A DNA stretch of 64,000 nucleotides, taken from NCBI GenBank assembly GCA_022360905.1, contig JAKSBX010000156.1, positions 62,001-126,000 on the forward strand, in the 5' to 3' direction. The stretch is from Chromatiales bacterium (GTDB lineage: Bacteria; Pseudomonadota; Gammaproteobacteria; Chromatiales; Chromatiaceae). The translations under genes and the position numbers were made by a program. Below are positions 9,137 through 17,331 of the stretch, in pieces. Each line of letters starts with the position of its first letter. Position 1 is the first letter of the stretch. The notes beneath the pieces are model-generated. The model was not told the DNA's origin, searched no databases, and saw only the letters and a list, made by a program, of their open reading frames with translations.

Positions 9137-9795
9137 GACTGAACTCCTCTGCGACCTGCCATAGCCCCGTTGTACCAGCGGGCAATAATAAAGGTGAAGG
9201 CATGCATCAGTTTGGTAAAGGGAAACAGCACCATCAACAGCTCAACGCTGAGTATGTGCAGACCCAAGACCAGCGGATAGGGATCGATCATACGATGGTA
9301 GGCAAGATACCCGGTAAGCATGGGCAGAAAGGTGACCACCCAGGTCAGATAGTCCTCCGGGCCGCTGAGAAAACGTTTCACCGGATGGGTCAAACGACTG
9401 AACAGCATCGCCACCAGGGTCACAATGGTCACGGCAGAGATGGCATCGACCAGATTACTGGCAATACCAGGCCAGCGGATACCAAGCACCGAATCGATCA
9501 GTTCGATATGGGGCACAAACAGAAACAGACTGACCAGAAAACCGATGTGCCAGATATAACCTCCCACAACCGTAAAAGGCGAGCGTTTGAAGCTACCTCC
9601 TTCCGGAGCGGTACGAGTGACCAGGGTCAACAATCCGGCTCCCAGTTCAGCACCACGAGGCTCTGAATAATCGGGTTTACGTCCCAAGATCAAAATCTCG
9701 AGCAGGCGTATCAGAACTCCAACAATAAAGATGAACAAAGCAATATCGAACCCTGGTCCTCTTACCCACAAAAGAAAATCAATTGATGTGCTCAT
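9133..9795 (-). CDS. isp1: Isp1: NarI/DsrM-like membrane cytochrome b
   Basis: The 220-residue integral membrane protein has about five hydrophobic helices (for example DIALFIFIVGVLIRLLEIL, IWHIGFLVSLFLFV and a C-terminal helix with HILSVELLMVLFPFTKLMHAF). Histidines sit inside the helices in the way seen for the dihaem NarI/DsrM family. Isp1 anchors the hydrogenase at the membrane and carries electrons across it to Isp2. Both ends are coupled by ATGA overlaps: to the small subunit upstream and Isp2 downstream. Confidence 0.93.
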   Translation of the reverse strand: MSTSIDFLLWVRGPGFDIALFIFIVGVLIRLLEILILGRKPDYSEPRGAELGAGLLTLVTRTAPEGGSFKRSPFTVVGGYIWHIGFLVSLFLFVPHIELIDSVLGIRWPGIASNLVDAISAVTIVTLVAMLFSRLTHPVKRFLSGPEDYLTWVVTFLPMLTGYLAYHRMIDPYPLVLGLHILSVELLMVLFPFTKLMHAFTFIIARWYNGAMAGRRGVQS

Positions 9796-10898
9796 GATTT
9801 CTTATCCAAGTCGTCAATGGTAACGGTTTCATGTTGTGCAGCCGCTTTCGCCCGGGTGCTGCGATTGAGTGCGCCAGCAGCGGCACCCAGTGCAACACCG
9901 GCACCCACAACATAGCCTGTCTTTCTGGTGAGATCGCTATCTGGAATGGAGAGCGCGTTATAAAAACCGCCGGCATCCCAAAAGTCGGGCTCAGAACACC
10001 CCAGACAACCATGACCAGATTCAACAGGCCAACTGGTGCCCTGATTCCATTTAGCCGTGGCGCAGGCGTTGTAGGTCATTGGGCCTTTGCAACCCAGCCG
10101 GAACAGACACCACCCCTTCCGTGCACCTTCATCGTCAAACGTCTCGGCAAACAGACCTTTGTCATAAAAAGGCCGTCGATAACATCGGTCGTGAATGCTC
10201 TGCCCAAAGAACACCATCGGCCGCCCCAGATCATCCAGTTCAGGGAGTGAACCAAAGGTCAGGAAGTGGGCCAGTACACCGGTAATTACCGTAGGGATAG
10301 GTGGACAGCCGGATACATTGACCACCGGTTTATCCTTGATGATCTCACCCACGGAGACCGCACCGGTGGGATTGGGATTGGCATGAGGCAGACCTCCGAA
10401 TGCGGCACAACTACCTACCGCGACCACCGCCGCTGCACCGGCCACAGTCTCTTCAAGCATTTGCAGATTACTGATACCGGCAATCGCCGAATAGCCCGGA
10501 TTGGCCAATGGAATGGAACCATCGACAACCACGATATATTTGCCTTCATTCTCATGCATGGCCGCTTCCCTGGCCGCTTCCGCGGCATCACCTGACGCAA
10601 CCTGCAAGGTATGGTGATAATCCAGTGAAATATGATCGAATATCAGGTTTTCCACACTTGGGGAGTGACTACGGGTCAGAGACTCGGTACAACCGGTACA
10701 CTCCTGAAATGAGAGCCAGATCACCGATGGGCGTCTAGCTTTCTCCAGTGCCTGCGCAATCGCAGGAACCATGGTTGGTGGCAACGCCATCATCGATGCG
10801 GTGGCGGCGCAATACTTCAGAAATCCCCGCCTGGAGACCCCTTGCTGACGTAGGCTTTCGCCGAGTGTCATAGAGAGTTTTTTTCGATCATCAGCCAT
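9792..10898 (-). CDS. hynS: [NiFe] hydrogenase small subunit with Tat signal
   Basis: The 368-residue small subunit carries the three Fe-S clusters that move electrons away from the Ni-Fe site. A twin-arginine signal is plain (SRRGFLKYCAA), so the folded heterodimer is exported by Tat. Cluster ligands include CTGC of the proximal cluster, the GSCAAFGG and SGCPP motifs, HDRCYRR for the distal cluster and the late GHGCLGC segment. The C-terminus keeps a short glycine/alanine-rich hydrophobic stretch (GYVVGAGVALGAAAGAL) rather than a strong anchor. The ATG at 10898, preceded by TAGGAG, is preferred over the upstream ATG at 10922. The pairing with Isp1/Isp2 argues for group 1e. Confidence 0.96.
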   Translation of the reverse strand: MADDRKKLSMTLGESLRQQGVSRRGFLKYCAATASMMALPPTMVPAIAQALEKARRPSVIWLSFQECTGCTESLTRSHSPSVENLIFDHISLDYHHTLQVASGDAAEAAREAAMHENEGKYIVVVDGSIPLANPGYSAIAGISNLQMLEETVAGAAAVVAVGSCAAFGGLPHANPNPTGAVSVGEIIKDKPVVNVSGCPPIPTVITGVLAHFLTFGSLPELDDLGRPMVFFGQSIHDRCYRRPFYDKGLFAETFDDEGARKGWCLFRLGCKGPMTYNACATAKWNQGTSWPVESGHGCLGCSEPDFWDAGGFYNALSIPDSDLTRKTGYVVGAGVALGAAAGALNRSTRAKAAAQHETVTIDDLDKKS

Positions 10899-10940
10899 CA
10901 CAACTCCTACCGCTTCGATCAAAATGCGGACTTAATGGTC

Positions 10941-11363
10941 TTATGGGCTTGCTAACCCTAACTGTTCTTCTAGCCGGTCTATGGCGTCAACGATATCTTC
11001 CTGCTGTGAGAATACGATTTGTGGAACAGAGCCGATCTCGATCTGCAAAGCGACACGTTCGCCCTCGGCATTCCGATGATCGACAACCCAGACCCCGGAA
11101 AATGCCGTCTCCCAGATGGTGCTTTCACCCAAAGCATCCATCGTCATATTGATTTCGCCTCGGCCCAGCAGGCGTAACAGCTCCTCTTCATCACCCGGCC
11201 CAAACGGCAGTGAACGCAAATCGATGCAACTCTGTTCACCTTCGGCGGAGAAGCGCTGAAGGGCGTGGTGGATTTCGTGCATGATGGGGAGTGCGTTCCC
11301 ATGGCTGGTCTGAGTGCCTTCGGGAGTCTCTACTTTTATGGCGATGTCCTGGATTCGCTGCAT
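10941..11363 (-). CDS. Half-size HupH/HyaF-like hydrogenase expression protein
   Basis: A 140-residue cytoplasmic protein whose core (IDLRSLPFGPGDEEELLRLLG, then DALGESTIWETAFSGVWVVDHRN) matches the HupH C-terminal domain. Typical HupH/HyaF proteins are around 280 residues and carry two such copies, so this is a single-domain version. HupH/HyaF is needed for assembly of the small subunit Fe-S clusters in uptake hydrogenases. It is encoded 42 bases before hynS in the same direction, consistent with that job. I cannot tell whether it is an ancestral single-domain form or a trimmed one; no frameshift remnant is visible. Confidence 0.82.
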   Translation of the reverse strand: MQRIQDIAIKVETPEGTQTSHGNALPIMHEIHHALQRFSAEGEQSCIDLRSLPFGPGDEEELLRLLGRGEINMTMDALGESTIWETAFSGVWVVDHRNAEGERVALQIEIGSVPQIVFSQQEDIVDAIDRLEEQLGLASP

Positions 11364-11385
11364 CAGGAAAGCCCTAAATATTTAC

Positions 11386-11417
11386 TTATCAGAAAGAATA
11401 TCACCTATTTCTGATAA
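11386..11417. promoter_or_regulatory. Perfect 10-bp inverted repeat upstream of hydrogenase genes
   Basis: TTATCAGAAA at 11386-11395 is mirrored by TTTCTGATAA at 11408-11417, with 12 bases between. It lies 23 bases upstream of the HupH-like start and 72 bases after the maturation protease stop. It could be an operator for a dimeric regulator of the hydrogenase operon, or a hairpin separating the protease gene from the structural genes. No long T run follows it on the minus strand. Confidence 0.5.
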
Positions 11418-11488
11418 AGGTGCTGATCTGGATCATCAATGAGACATTAAAAGATCTGATTATTATGAGAAGATTAAATAAAATCCTG

Positions 11489-11968
11489 TTATGAAATTAT
11501 TCCCCATTCATTAAGTATGGATATTATTTCATTGATGCCCTGCTCTACCGATGGGGCAACCGCATCACTCAGGGTCTCCCCCCAATCCAGCTCTTTCGGT
11601 TCAATACCCACCAGGCAGCGCTGAGCCGGCAGGGTTTCCGATAAACGAGCAATGTCCAATAAATCCCCCAGGCTGACTTCGTGAACACTTGACCGGTTAC
11701 CACTCAGGTAACGATCCATTGCTTCGTTATGAAACACCTGAAGTGTACCGGGTGGCTGTTTCATGCGCGCCGCATCCACCACGATCAATCCATCGGCATC
11801 GGCAATGGGTTCTGCCAGCGTAAAACTCAGAGTACCTCCATCCATATAGGTAACCCCGGGAATATCCCCGGTCTTCTGTTGCATGGCAGTCACTAAATGG
11901 ATGCCAATACCCTCGTCACTGAGCAGGGTGTTTCCAATGCCCAGGATTAAAACGCTTTCTATCGTCAT
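11489..11968 (-). CDS. hynD: Hydrogenase maturation endopeptidase (HyaD/HupD family)
   Basis: A 159-residue protease of the HybD/HyaD family that removes the C-terminal tail of the large subunit after nickel insertion. The N-terminal VLILGIGNTLLSDEGIGIHL contains the conserved Asn-Thr-Leu loop and acidic nickel ligand. The second part has TYMDGGTLSF and VVDAARMKQPPGTL, where the family keeps a nickel-binding aspartate, and a SVHEVSLGDLL histidine segment. The frame runs up to 12031, but the ATG at 11968 gives the canonical start. It most probably processes HynL encoded downstream. It is separated from the HupH-like gene by 125 bases and may have its own promoter. Confidence 0.92.
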   Translation of the reverse strand: MTIESVLILGIGNTLLSDEGIGIHLVTAMQQKTGDIPGVTYMDGGTLSFTLAEPIADADGLIVVDAARMKQPPGTLQVFHNEAMDRYLSGNRSSVHEVSLGDLLDIARLSETLPAQRCLVGIEPKELDWGETLSDAVAPSVEQGINEIISILNEWGIIS

Positions 11969-12220
11969 ATTCTCAGTCCTGAAATCTACCGAGTTATTGT
12001 GCTTGATCAACATTCTACCTTGAAGCAACACCGGACTCCCTGCGAGAATAACTTTAAGGGAAGTTTGATTGATTTGTCACGCTTGCTTAGCGCATGATCC
12101 AGGTACAGACCCGGATGATAAAGATCCCGATCTGAGCAGGCATGAATCAATCAGCTCTCCTTTGGACCTATATAGAAGCCCAAACAGGCGGACTCAATTA
12201 CCTCACAGGCAGGTTACACC
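11969..12220. promoter_or_regulatory. Divergent control region between hynD and hypC
   Basis: These 252 bases separate the minus-strand hydrogenase genes from the plus-strand hyp genes and must hold promoters for both. A 9-bp inverted repeat (TGATTGATT at 12066-12074, AATCAATCA at 12145-12153) flanks about 70 bases, with TATATA at 12169-12174 further on as a possible -10 element for hypC. I did not find a convincing sigma-54 site; the nearest sequence, TTGTCACG at 12073, lacks the invariant GG. Confidence 0.4.
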
Positions 12221-12463
12221 ATGTGTCTTGGCATACCCATGCAGATAAAAGAGATTGATGGCTTCACCGCACGTTGTGAAGCCAAAGGCGTTGAAAGGGA
12301 GGTCAGCCTGTTTATGTTGCAGCATGAGGCGTTGGCTACGGATGATTTCGTGGTGGTACACGTTGGCTACGCAATACAGAAGGTCTCTCCTCAGGAGGCC
12401 CAATCCGCCTGGGAAATCTATGACGAGATGTTAACCAAAATGGATCCACAAACTGATGCATGA
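12221..12463 (+). CDS. hypC: Hydrogenase maturation chaperone HypC
   Basis: An 80-residue HypC/HupF protein. The N-terminal MCLGIPMQI has the essential Cys2 that carries the Fe(CN)2CO unit with HypD, and the small beta-barrel follows (VSLFMLQHEALATDDFVVVHVGYAI). It is the first gene of hypC-hypA-hypB-hypD. The ATG is the only sensible start because Cys2 must be next to the initiator. Its 3' end overlaps hypA by 8 bases. Confidence 0.97.
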   Translation: MCLGIPMQIKEIDGFTARCEAKGVEREVSLFMLQHEALATDDFVVVHVGYAIQKVSPQEAQSAWEIYDEMLTKMDPQTDA

Positions 12464-12803
12464 GCTGTCGGTGTGCCAATCCATGCTGAGACAAGTGGAA
12501 GAGATCGCCCATCGTGAACAGGCGATCTCGGTGGAACGTATCATCATTCAGATCGGGCCACTCTCCGGGGTGGTTCCTGAGCTGTTGCAACAGGCCTTCA
12601 CCATAGCCAGATGCGGAACCAAAGCCGAGGCGGCAGAGTTGGTGACGGAAACCCAGCCGGTGCGGGTCCATTGTCTACAATGTGGTTATGATTCCGATGC
12701 CCAGGCCAATCGTCTGCTTTGTGCCGAGTGTGGGGACTTTCGCACCCGCCTGATCAGTGGCGACGAACTGCTGTTGGCCAGTGTTGAACTCACAAAAAAC
12801 TAA
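12456..12803 (+). CDS. hypA: Hydrogenase nickel-incorporation protein HypA
   Basis: A 115-residue nickel metallochaperone. The initial MHELS supplies the nickel-binding His2. Two CXXC pairs (CLQC and CAEC, about residues 74 and 90) form the zinc site. HypA delivers nickel to the large subunit with HypB. The start overlaps the end of hypC, and hypB follows after 18 bases. Confidence 0.97.
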   Translation: MHELSVCQSMLRQVEEIAHREQAISVERIIIQIGPLSGVVPELLQQAFTIARCGTKAEAAELVTETQPVRVHCLQCGYDSDAQANRLLCAECGDFRTRLISGDELLLASVELTKN

Positions 12804-12821
12804 CTTGGGAGTAGCTGTAAA

Positions 12822-13601
12822 ATGTGTGACACCTGTGGATGTAATATCACCCATGGTAATAGACATCTGATTGAAGAGGGTGGCAAACACGCCCACACCT
12901 CCGATGACCATGTCGCTATCGAGGTATTGGAAAATCTGTTGAGCGAGAACGACCATCAGGCGGCACACAACCGGGAGCACTTCGAAAAACATGGCGTGCT
13001 GGCGATCAATCTGATGTCATCTCCGGGCAGTGGCAAGACGCGTCTCTTGGAACGCACCATTGACCACCTCAAAGGCCGCTACAAAATCGGTGTCATCGAG
13101 GGGGACCTGGAGACAGAAAACGATGCCCAGCGCATCAGAGACAAAGGTGTACCGGCGATTCAGATCACCACCGGCACAGCCTGTCATCTGGACGCCCACA
13201 TGATCCATCAGGCCTTGCACCAGACACCCCTGGATGAGCTGGACCTGCTGTTTATCGAGAACGTGGGAAATCTGGTCTGTCCGGCAAGCTTCGACCTGGG
13301 GCAACACCTCAATGTCACCCTGTTATCGGTAACCGAAGGGGATGACAAACCGGCCAAGTACCCAGTGATCTTCCGTGCAGCAGATCACGTTCTGATCACC
13401 AAATCAGACCTGCTCCCCCTATTGGATGATTTCAACCCCGACAACGCGAGCCAGTCACTGCAACAACTCGCCTATAAAAACCCGATCACGCTGATTTCAG
13501 CAAAATCGGACCAGGGCATGGATGAGTGGCTTGCCTGGCTGGAGGCACAAATAAATCAGACAAGGACGAACTCGACAGAACTGGAAACAGCATCACTCTA
13601 A
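12822..13601 (+). CDS. hypB: Nickel-delivering GTPase HypB
   Basis: The 259-residue SIMIBI-class GTPase begins MCDTCGCNI, where the E. coli protein has its N-terminal high-affinity CXXCGC nickel motif. There is no long histidine-rich stretch of the kind used for nickel storage. The GTPase motifs are SSPGSGKT (P loop), a DLET switch segment, ENVGNLVCP and TKSDLLP for guanine recognition. Metal-binding Cys and His occur in GTACHLDAHM. HypB works with HypA to load nickel into HynL. It is followed after 21 bases by hypD. Confidence 0.97.
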   Translation: MCDTCGCNITHGNRHLIEEGGKHAHTSDDHVAIEVLENLLSENDHQAAHNREHFEKHGVLAINLMSSPGSGKTRLLERTIDHLKGRYKIGVIEGDLETENDAQRIRDKGVPAIQITTGTACHLDAHMIHQALHQTPLDELDLLFIENVGNLVCPASFDLGQHLNVTLLSVTEGDDKPAKYPVIFRAADHVLITKSDLLPLLDDFNPDNASQSLQQLAYKNPITLISAKSDQGMDEWLAWLEAQINQTRTNSTELETASL

Positions 13602-13622
13602 GGTCGCAGGTTCGATCCAAAC

Positions 13623-14714
13623 ATGTCTCTGACTGCAAAAGCGTGGCTGACACAGCTTCGCCAGCTGCCATTAACTGAACGCTTCAGGATCATGAATGTC
13701 TGTGGTGGACACGAACGATCCATTACGCAGGCCGGATTGCGTGGCGCCCTCCCGACGCAGATCGAACTCATCCCGGGCCCAGGCTGCCCGGTTTGCGTCT
13801 GCCCGGAGGAGGATATCTATCAGGCGATAGAGTTGGCCCTGAATGAAGAGATCACCCTGCTCGCCTTTGGCGATATGTTGCGGGTACCGGTAAATGTCAG
13901 TAAACAGCAGCCCCGTTCCCTCGATCAGGCCCATGGAGCCGGTGCCGATATCCGGCCCATCGCCTCACCAATCGAGGCGCTGAAGCTGGCAAAATCCGAT
14001 CCGAACCGGGAGTTTGTCTTCTTTGCGGCTGGATTTGAGACGACCACCGCACCGGTTGCCTCCCTGCTGGTAGAGGGTATACCGGACAACCTCTCGATCC
14101 TGCTCTCCGGTCGCCTAACCTGGCCGGCCGTCTCTATGCTGCTGGAATCCGATACCCCAGGTTTCGATGCTCTGGTGGCTCCGGGACATGTGGCCACTGT
14201 CATGGGACCTGAAGAGTGGCAATTTGTCGTCGAAAAACATCAACTGCCGGCTGCCGTAGCCGGATTCACCAGTGAAAGCCTGCTGGCGGCAACCTACTCT
14301 GTCTGCCGCCAATCCCTGGAAGATCGGCGTTTTCTCGATAACTGTTATGCGGAACTTGTTAAACCCGAGGGAAACCCAAGCGCAAGAGCCCATTTGAGTG
14401 CCGCCCTTGAGGTTGTCGATGCCAATTGGCGGGGTATTGGTACCATTCCACAGTCAGGTTTTTCACTGCATGCCGACTATGCCCAATGGGATGCCAGACT
14501 CCGCTATCCCGAGTATGACAAAGCCGATCGTAAACGGGCCGGAGAGATGCCGGCCGGTTGTGATTGTGCCCAGGTGGTATTGGGCAAAAAGTATCCCAAT
14601 CAATGCAAACTCTACGGTACTGCCTGTGTACCACGGAATCCTGTTGGACCCTGTATGGTTTCGGATGAAGGGGCTTGCCGGATATGGTGGAGTGGCGGTG
14701 TAAGACCGGACTAA
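13623..14714 (+). CDS. hypD: Hydrogenase Fe(CN)2CO scaffold protein HypD
   Basis: The 363-residue HypD assembles the cyanide/CO iron unit with HypC and HypE. The conserved NVCGGHE motif (near residue 22), GPGCPVCVCP, FFAAGFETTTAP and the C-terminal four-cysteine [4Fe-4S] region (CDCAQVVLGKKYPNQC, then CVPRNPVGPC) are all present. The gene ends the hyp run. HypE and HypF, also required for cyanide ligand synthesis, are not downstream and must lie elsewhere if the hydrogenase is active. Confidence 0.97.
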   Translation: MSLTAKAWLTQLRQLPLTERFRIMNVCGGHERSITQAGLRGALPTQIELIPGPGCPVCVCPEEDIYQAIELALNEEITLLAFGDMLRVPVNVSKQQPRSLDQAHGAGADIRPIASPIEALKLAKSDPNREFVFFAAGFETTTAPVASLLVEGIPDNLSILLSGRLTWPAVSMLLESDTPGFDALVAPGHVATVMGPEEWQFVVEKHQLPAAVAGFTSESLLAATYSVCRQSLEDRRFLDNCYAELVKPEGNPSARAHLSAALEVVDANWRGIGTIPQSGFSLHADYAQWDARLRYPEYDKADRKRAGEMPAGCDCAQVVLGKKYPNQCKLYGTACVPRNPVGPCMVSDEGACRIWWSGGVRPD

Positions 14715-15098
14715 CTCGTCGAAACTAGACTCAACGATTAATTCCACGCCTAGTTCAGCGACAGATTCACCGATGGGTTGTTTCCAGCCAGTTCGGCTAT
14801 TCAGCCCGGTGAGCAACTCTACCTCGGCTGACACAATGCGCTATGCAACTCTGAAGTAACCTCATTGGATGTTCTAAACAACACCGGTTTCTCCATGGGC
14901 GTACAATCCGTTACACAGCACCCATGGAGTGTTACACGGTGTTGCATCTATGATGACATGTAGATCCGGGCAGGGATGGCTACTATGAGCCGAAGGATAA
15001 GGGAATCACTATCTGTTTAACCGCTAGATACTCCTTTGAGCATGCAGATAGCTTCATCTGTAGAAAAGCAATGGCGATTTATCAGGGAAGGAGCAGCC
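14715..15098. other. Gene-free region with a nested palindrome
   Basis: No supported gene lies in these 384 bases between hypD and the TonB receptor. They contain two nested perfect inverted repeats: CAACACCG (14879-14886) with CGGTGTTG (14937-14944), and inside it CTCCATGGG (14891-14899) with CCCATGGAG (14921-14929). GTTACAC also occurs twice in direct orientation within and beside the inner arms. The structure could be a transcript hairpin (hypD terminator, receptor leader) or a multi-site operator. No cobalamin-riboswitch box is recognisable. Confidence 0.6.
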
Positions 15099-17120
15099 AT
15101 GAATCGTAAAATCATCAAGGAATTTGTCGCCCGGGGGTGCTTACTACTGGCCCTCACAATCGGCGCCAGGGGTGCAATTGCCGAGGAGCGTGAACAACTG
15201 GAACAGATTACTGTCACGCCAGATCAGGAGCCTTCCAGTCTTGAGACAGCGCCCCCTCTGGGTTACCACATCGACAGAAAAACCATGGATAGAATACCCG
15301 GTAGCGGCAGTGATCCATTGCGCGCCATGCAAGCGCTGCCTGGGGTGACCGTCAATGATGATACCAGTGCCGACCCGGCGATTCGCGGCTCCCGCCCGGA
15401 AGATAACAGCTACTTTGTCGATTTCCTGCCTGCTGGCTATCTGTTCCATGCCGGGGGTACAGTGAGTGTATTCAACACCCAATTGGTGGAGAGCTTCGAT
15501 TACCTTCCGGCGGCCTATGGCGCTGAATACCATGGTGGCACAGGTGCGGTGATCGACACCCGATTGCGTGACCCCCGTAGTGACGAGTTTACCACTACCA
15601 TTGATGTCAGCGTGCTTCAGGCCGGTGTACTGCTCGAAGGACCGGTGAGTGCAGGACACTCATTCTATCTGGCCGGCCGAATGAGCTATATGGATCTGAT
15701 CTTAGAGGATATCGTGGAAGACAACGAAGACGGTATCGAATTCGTTCAATTTCCGCGCTACACAGATTATCAGGGGAAATACCTCTGGCAAATGCACAAC
15801 GGCAGCCGCCTCAGACTGCAAGCGACCGGTGCCAGCGATGAGATGGAGGTGACACTGGACTCCGACAGCGATACCGCACAACAGGAGCCGGTACTGATCG
15901 GTACCCACAGCAACGATACGGCATACCATAGCCAGGGTATCGTCTGGGAGTCCTCCCCTGGGATTAGGGAAACCACGCTCGCTAGCGGGCACATGAGTAG
16001 TGAAACCCGCGCTCAAGCAGCCGCAGCGGGTGACTGGGCGGTGGAGACAGATACTTGGTTTGCCAAAGGGCGATGGACTCAGTCACTGGGCAGCAAACAC
16101 CTTCTCGCCCTTGGTGGAGAGGTTTCCCGTTTAAAAGTTGACTACGACATCAGTTTTCGCGACACCGGCTGCACCGAATTCGATGTGGACTGTAGCTACA
16201 CCGATGCTGATCAGCTTAATAGCGATGCCCAGGTTGAAGTGACCTCCGAGCAACTCTACATTGAAGACAACTGGTATCCCAATCAAAAGCTTGCTATCAC
16301 AGCAGGCCTCTCCGGGCAGCACGAAGACTACCTGGATGAGACTTTTATCGAACCGCGTCTGCGTATCGAGTATTCCCAGCAGGACGAATGGACATACAGT
16401 GCTGGATTCGGTCGATATCATCAAATGCCCAGCCTGATTCAAGTGGAGAAGGTGTTCGGAAATCCCCAACTGAGTCATTTCGACGCTACCCACTATGTGG
16501 CGGGTATAGAACATATCGGTATGGATGGATGGGAGTGGAAGTCAGAGCTCTACTACAAAGTGATCGACAATCTTGTCAGCAGTGATCCAGTAACGCGCTA
16601 CAACAACTCCGGAGAAGGCAAGGCCGCCGGTGTGGAGCTGTTTCTGCGTAAAATACGCACCGATCGCTGGTCGGGCTGGCTTTCGTTGGCGCTGTCCAAA
16701 GCAGAACGCACCGATACGGCAACAGGCGAGCGTTTTCCATTTGAATACGATCAGCCTGTCGCAGTCACCCTGGTAGGTAACTACCATATCAACGGAAACT
16801 GGGAAGTAGGCGCCAAGTGGTGGTACCACTCTGGCGCACCCTATACCCCCATCATCGGCTCAACTGAAGACACAGAGAGAGAAGAGCGCTACAGGCCGGT
16901 CTATGGCGACATCAATTCTGAACGTATGCCGGACTACCACCGCCTGGATCTACGCTTGAGCCGTCGTTTCAGCGACAAGACCACCGCCTATGTCGAACTG
17001 ATCAATGCCTATGGAAAGAAGAATGTCAGCGGTTACGAATATAACGCTGATTACAGTGATCGCGATCCTATCTACCAATTACCGATGCTGATCTCGTTTG
17101 GTGTCACTTCCAGTTTTTGA
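15099..17120 (+). CDS. TonB-dependent outer membrane receptor
   Basis: A 673-residue outer-membrane beta-barrel receptor. The frame opens at 15036, but the ATG at 15099 has AAGGAG six bases before it and starts a signal peptide (GCLLLALTIGARGAIA). A TonB-box-like QITVTPD follows, then a plug domain (ALPGVTVNDDTSADPAIRGS, PAAYGAEYHGGTGAVI), a long barrel with alternating strands and a terminal phenylalanine. It should import a bulky ligand using TonB-ExbB-ExbD energy, none of which is encoded here. It lies downstream of hypD with a 384-base gap holding its own palindrome. A metal-chelate role, perhaps nickel for the hydrogenase, is conceivable but not shown. Confidence 0.92.
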   Translation: MNRKIIKEFVARGCLLLALTIGARGAIAEEREQLEQITVTPDQEPSSLETAPPLGYHIDRKTMDRIPGSGSDPLRAMQALPGVTVNDDTSADPAIRGSRPEDNSYFVDFLPAGYLFHAGGTVSVFNTQLVESFDYLPAAYGAEYHGGTGAVIDTRLRDPRSDEFTTTIDVSVLQAGVLLEGPVSAGHSFYLAGRMSYMDLILEDIVEDNEDGIEFVQFPRYTDYQGKYLWQMHNGSRLRLQATGASDEMEVTLDSDSDTAQQEPVLIGTHSNDTAYHSQGIVWESSPGIRETTLASGHMSSETRAQAAAAGDWAVETDTWFAKGRWTQSLGSKHLLALGGEVSRLKVDYDISFRDTGCTEFDVDCSYTDADQLNSDAQVEVTSEQLYIEDNWYPNQKLAITAGLSGQHEDYLDETFIEPRLRIEYSQQDEWTYSAGFGRYHQMPSLIQVEKVFGNPQLSHFDATHYVAGIEHIGMDGWEWKSELYYKVIDNLVSSDPVTRYNNSGEGKAAGVELFLRKIRTDRWSGWLSLALSKAERTDTATGERFPFEYDQPVAVTLVGNYHINGNWEVGAKWWYHSGAPYTPIIGSTEDTEREERYRPVYGDINSERMPDYHRLDLRLSRRFSDKTTAYVELINAYGKKNVSGYEYNADYSDRDPIYQLPMLISFGVTSSF

Positions 17121-17331
17121 AGTAGCGCTCGGTATGGACCATATAGGCGAGAATCGGTTAAAAATCGTTAACAATTGACCCTCAGCCACTCTTTACAAAA
17201 CCAACCACAAGTCTCTGATCACACACTAGTTAGTGAGCATATTTGGTGCTTTTGCAGAACTCAATGAAACTCGCCCCCTCCGATAAAGGTCTATACTTAA
17301 ACTAATACATACTGTTTTACTGGGTTTTAGT

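Noticed and set aside
12073-12089. A sigma-54-like promoter upstream of hypC
   Set aside because: TTGTCACG lacks the invariant GG, and no GC-bearing -12 element is at the correct spacing.
13605-13622. GGTTCGATCC resembling a tRNA T-loop arm
   Set aside because: No acceptor, D or anticodon stems can be built around it; it is the short gap between hypB and hypD.
14715-15098. A cobalamin riboswitch before the TonB receptor
   Set aside because: The conserved B12 box is absent; only the nested palindrome is seen.
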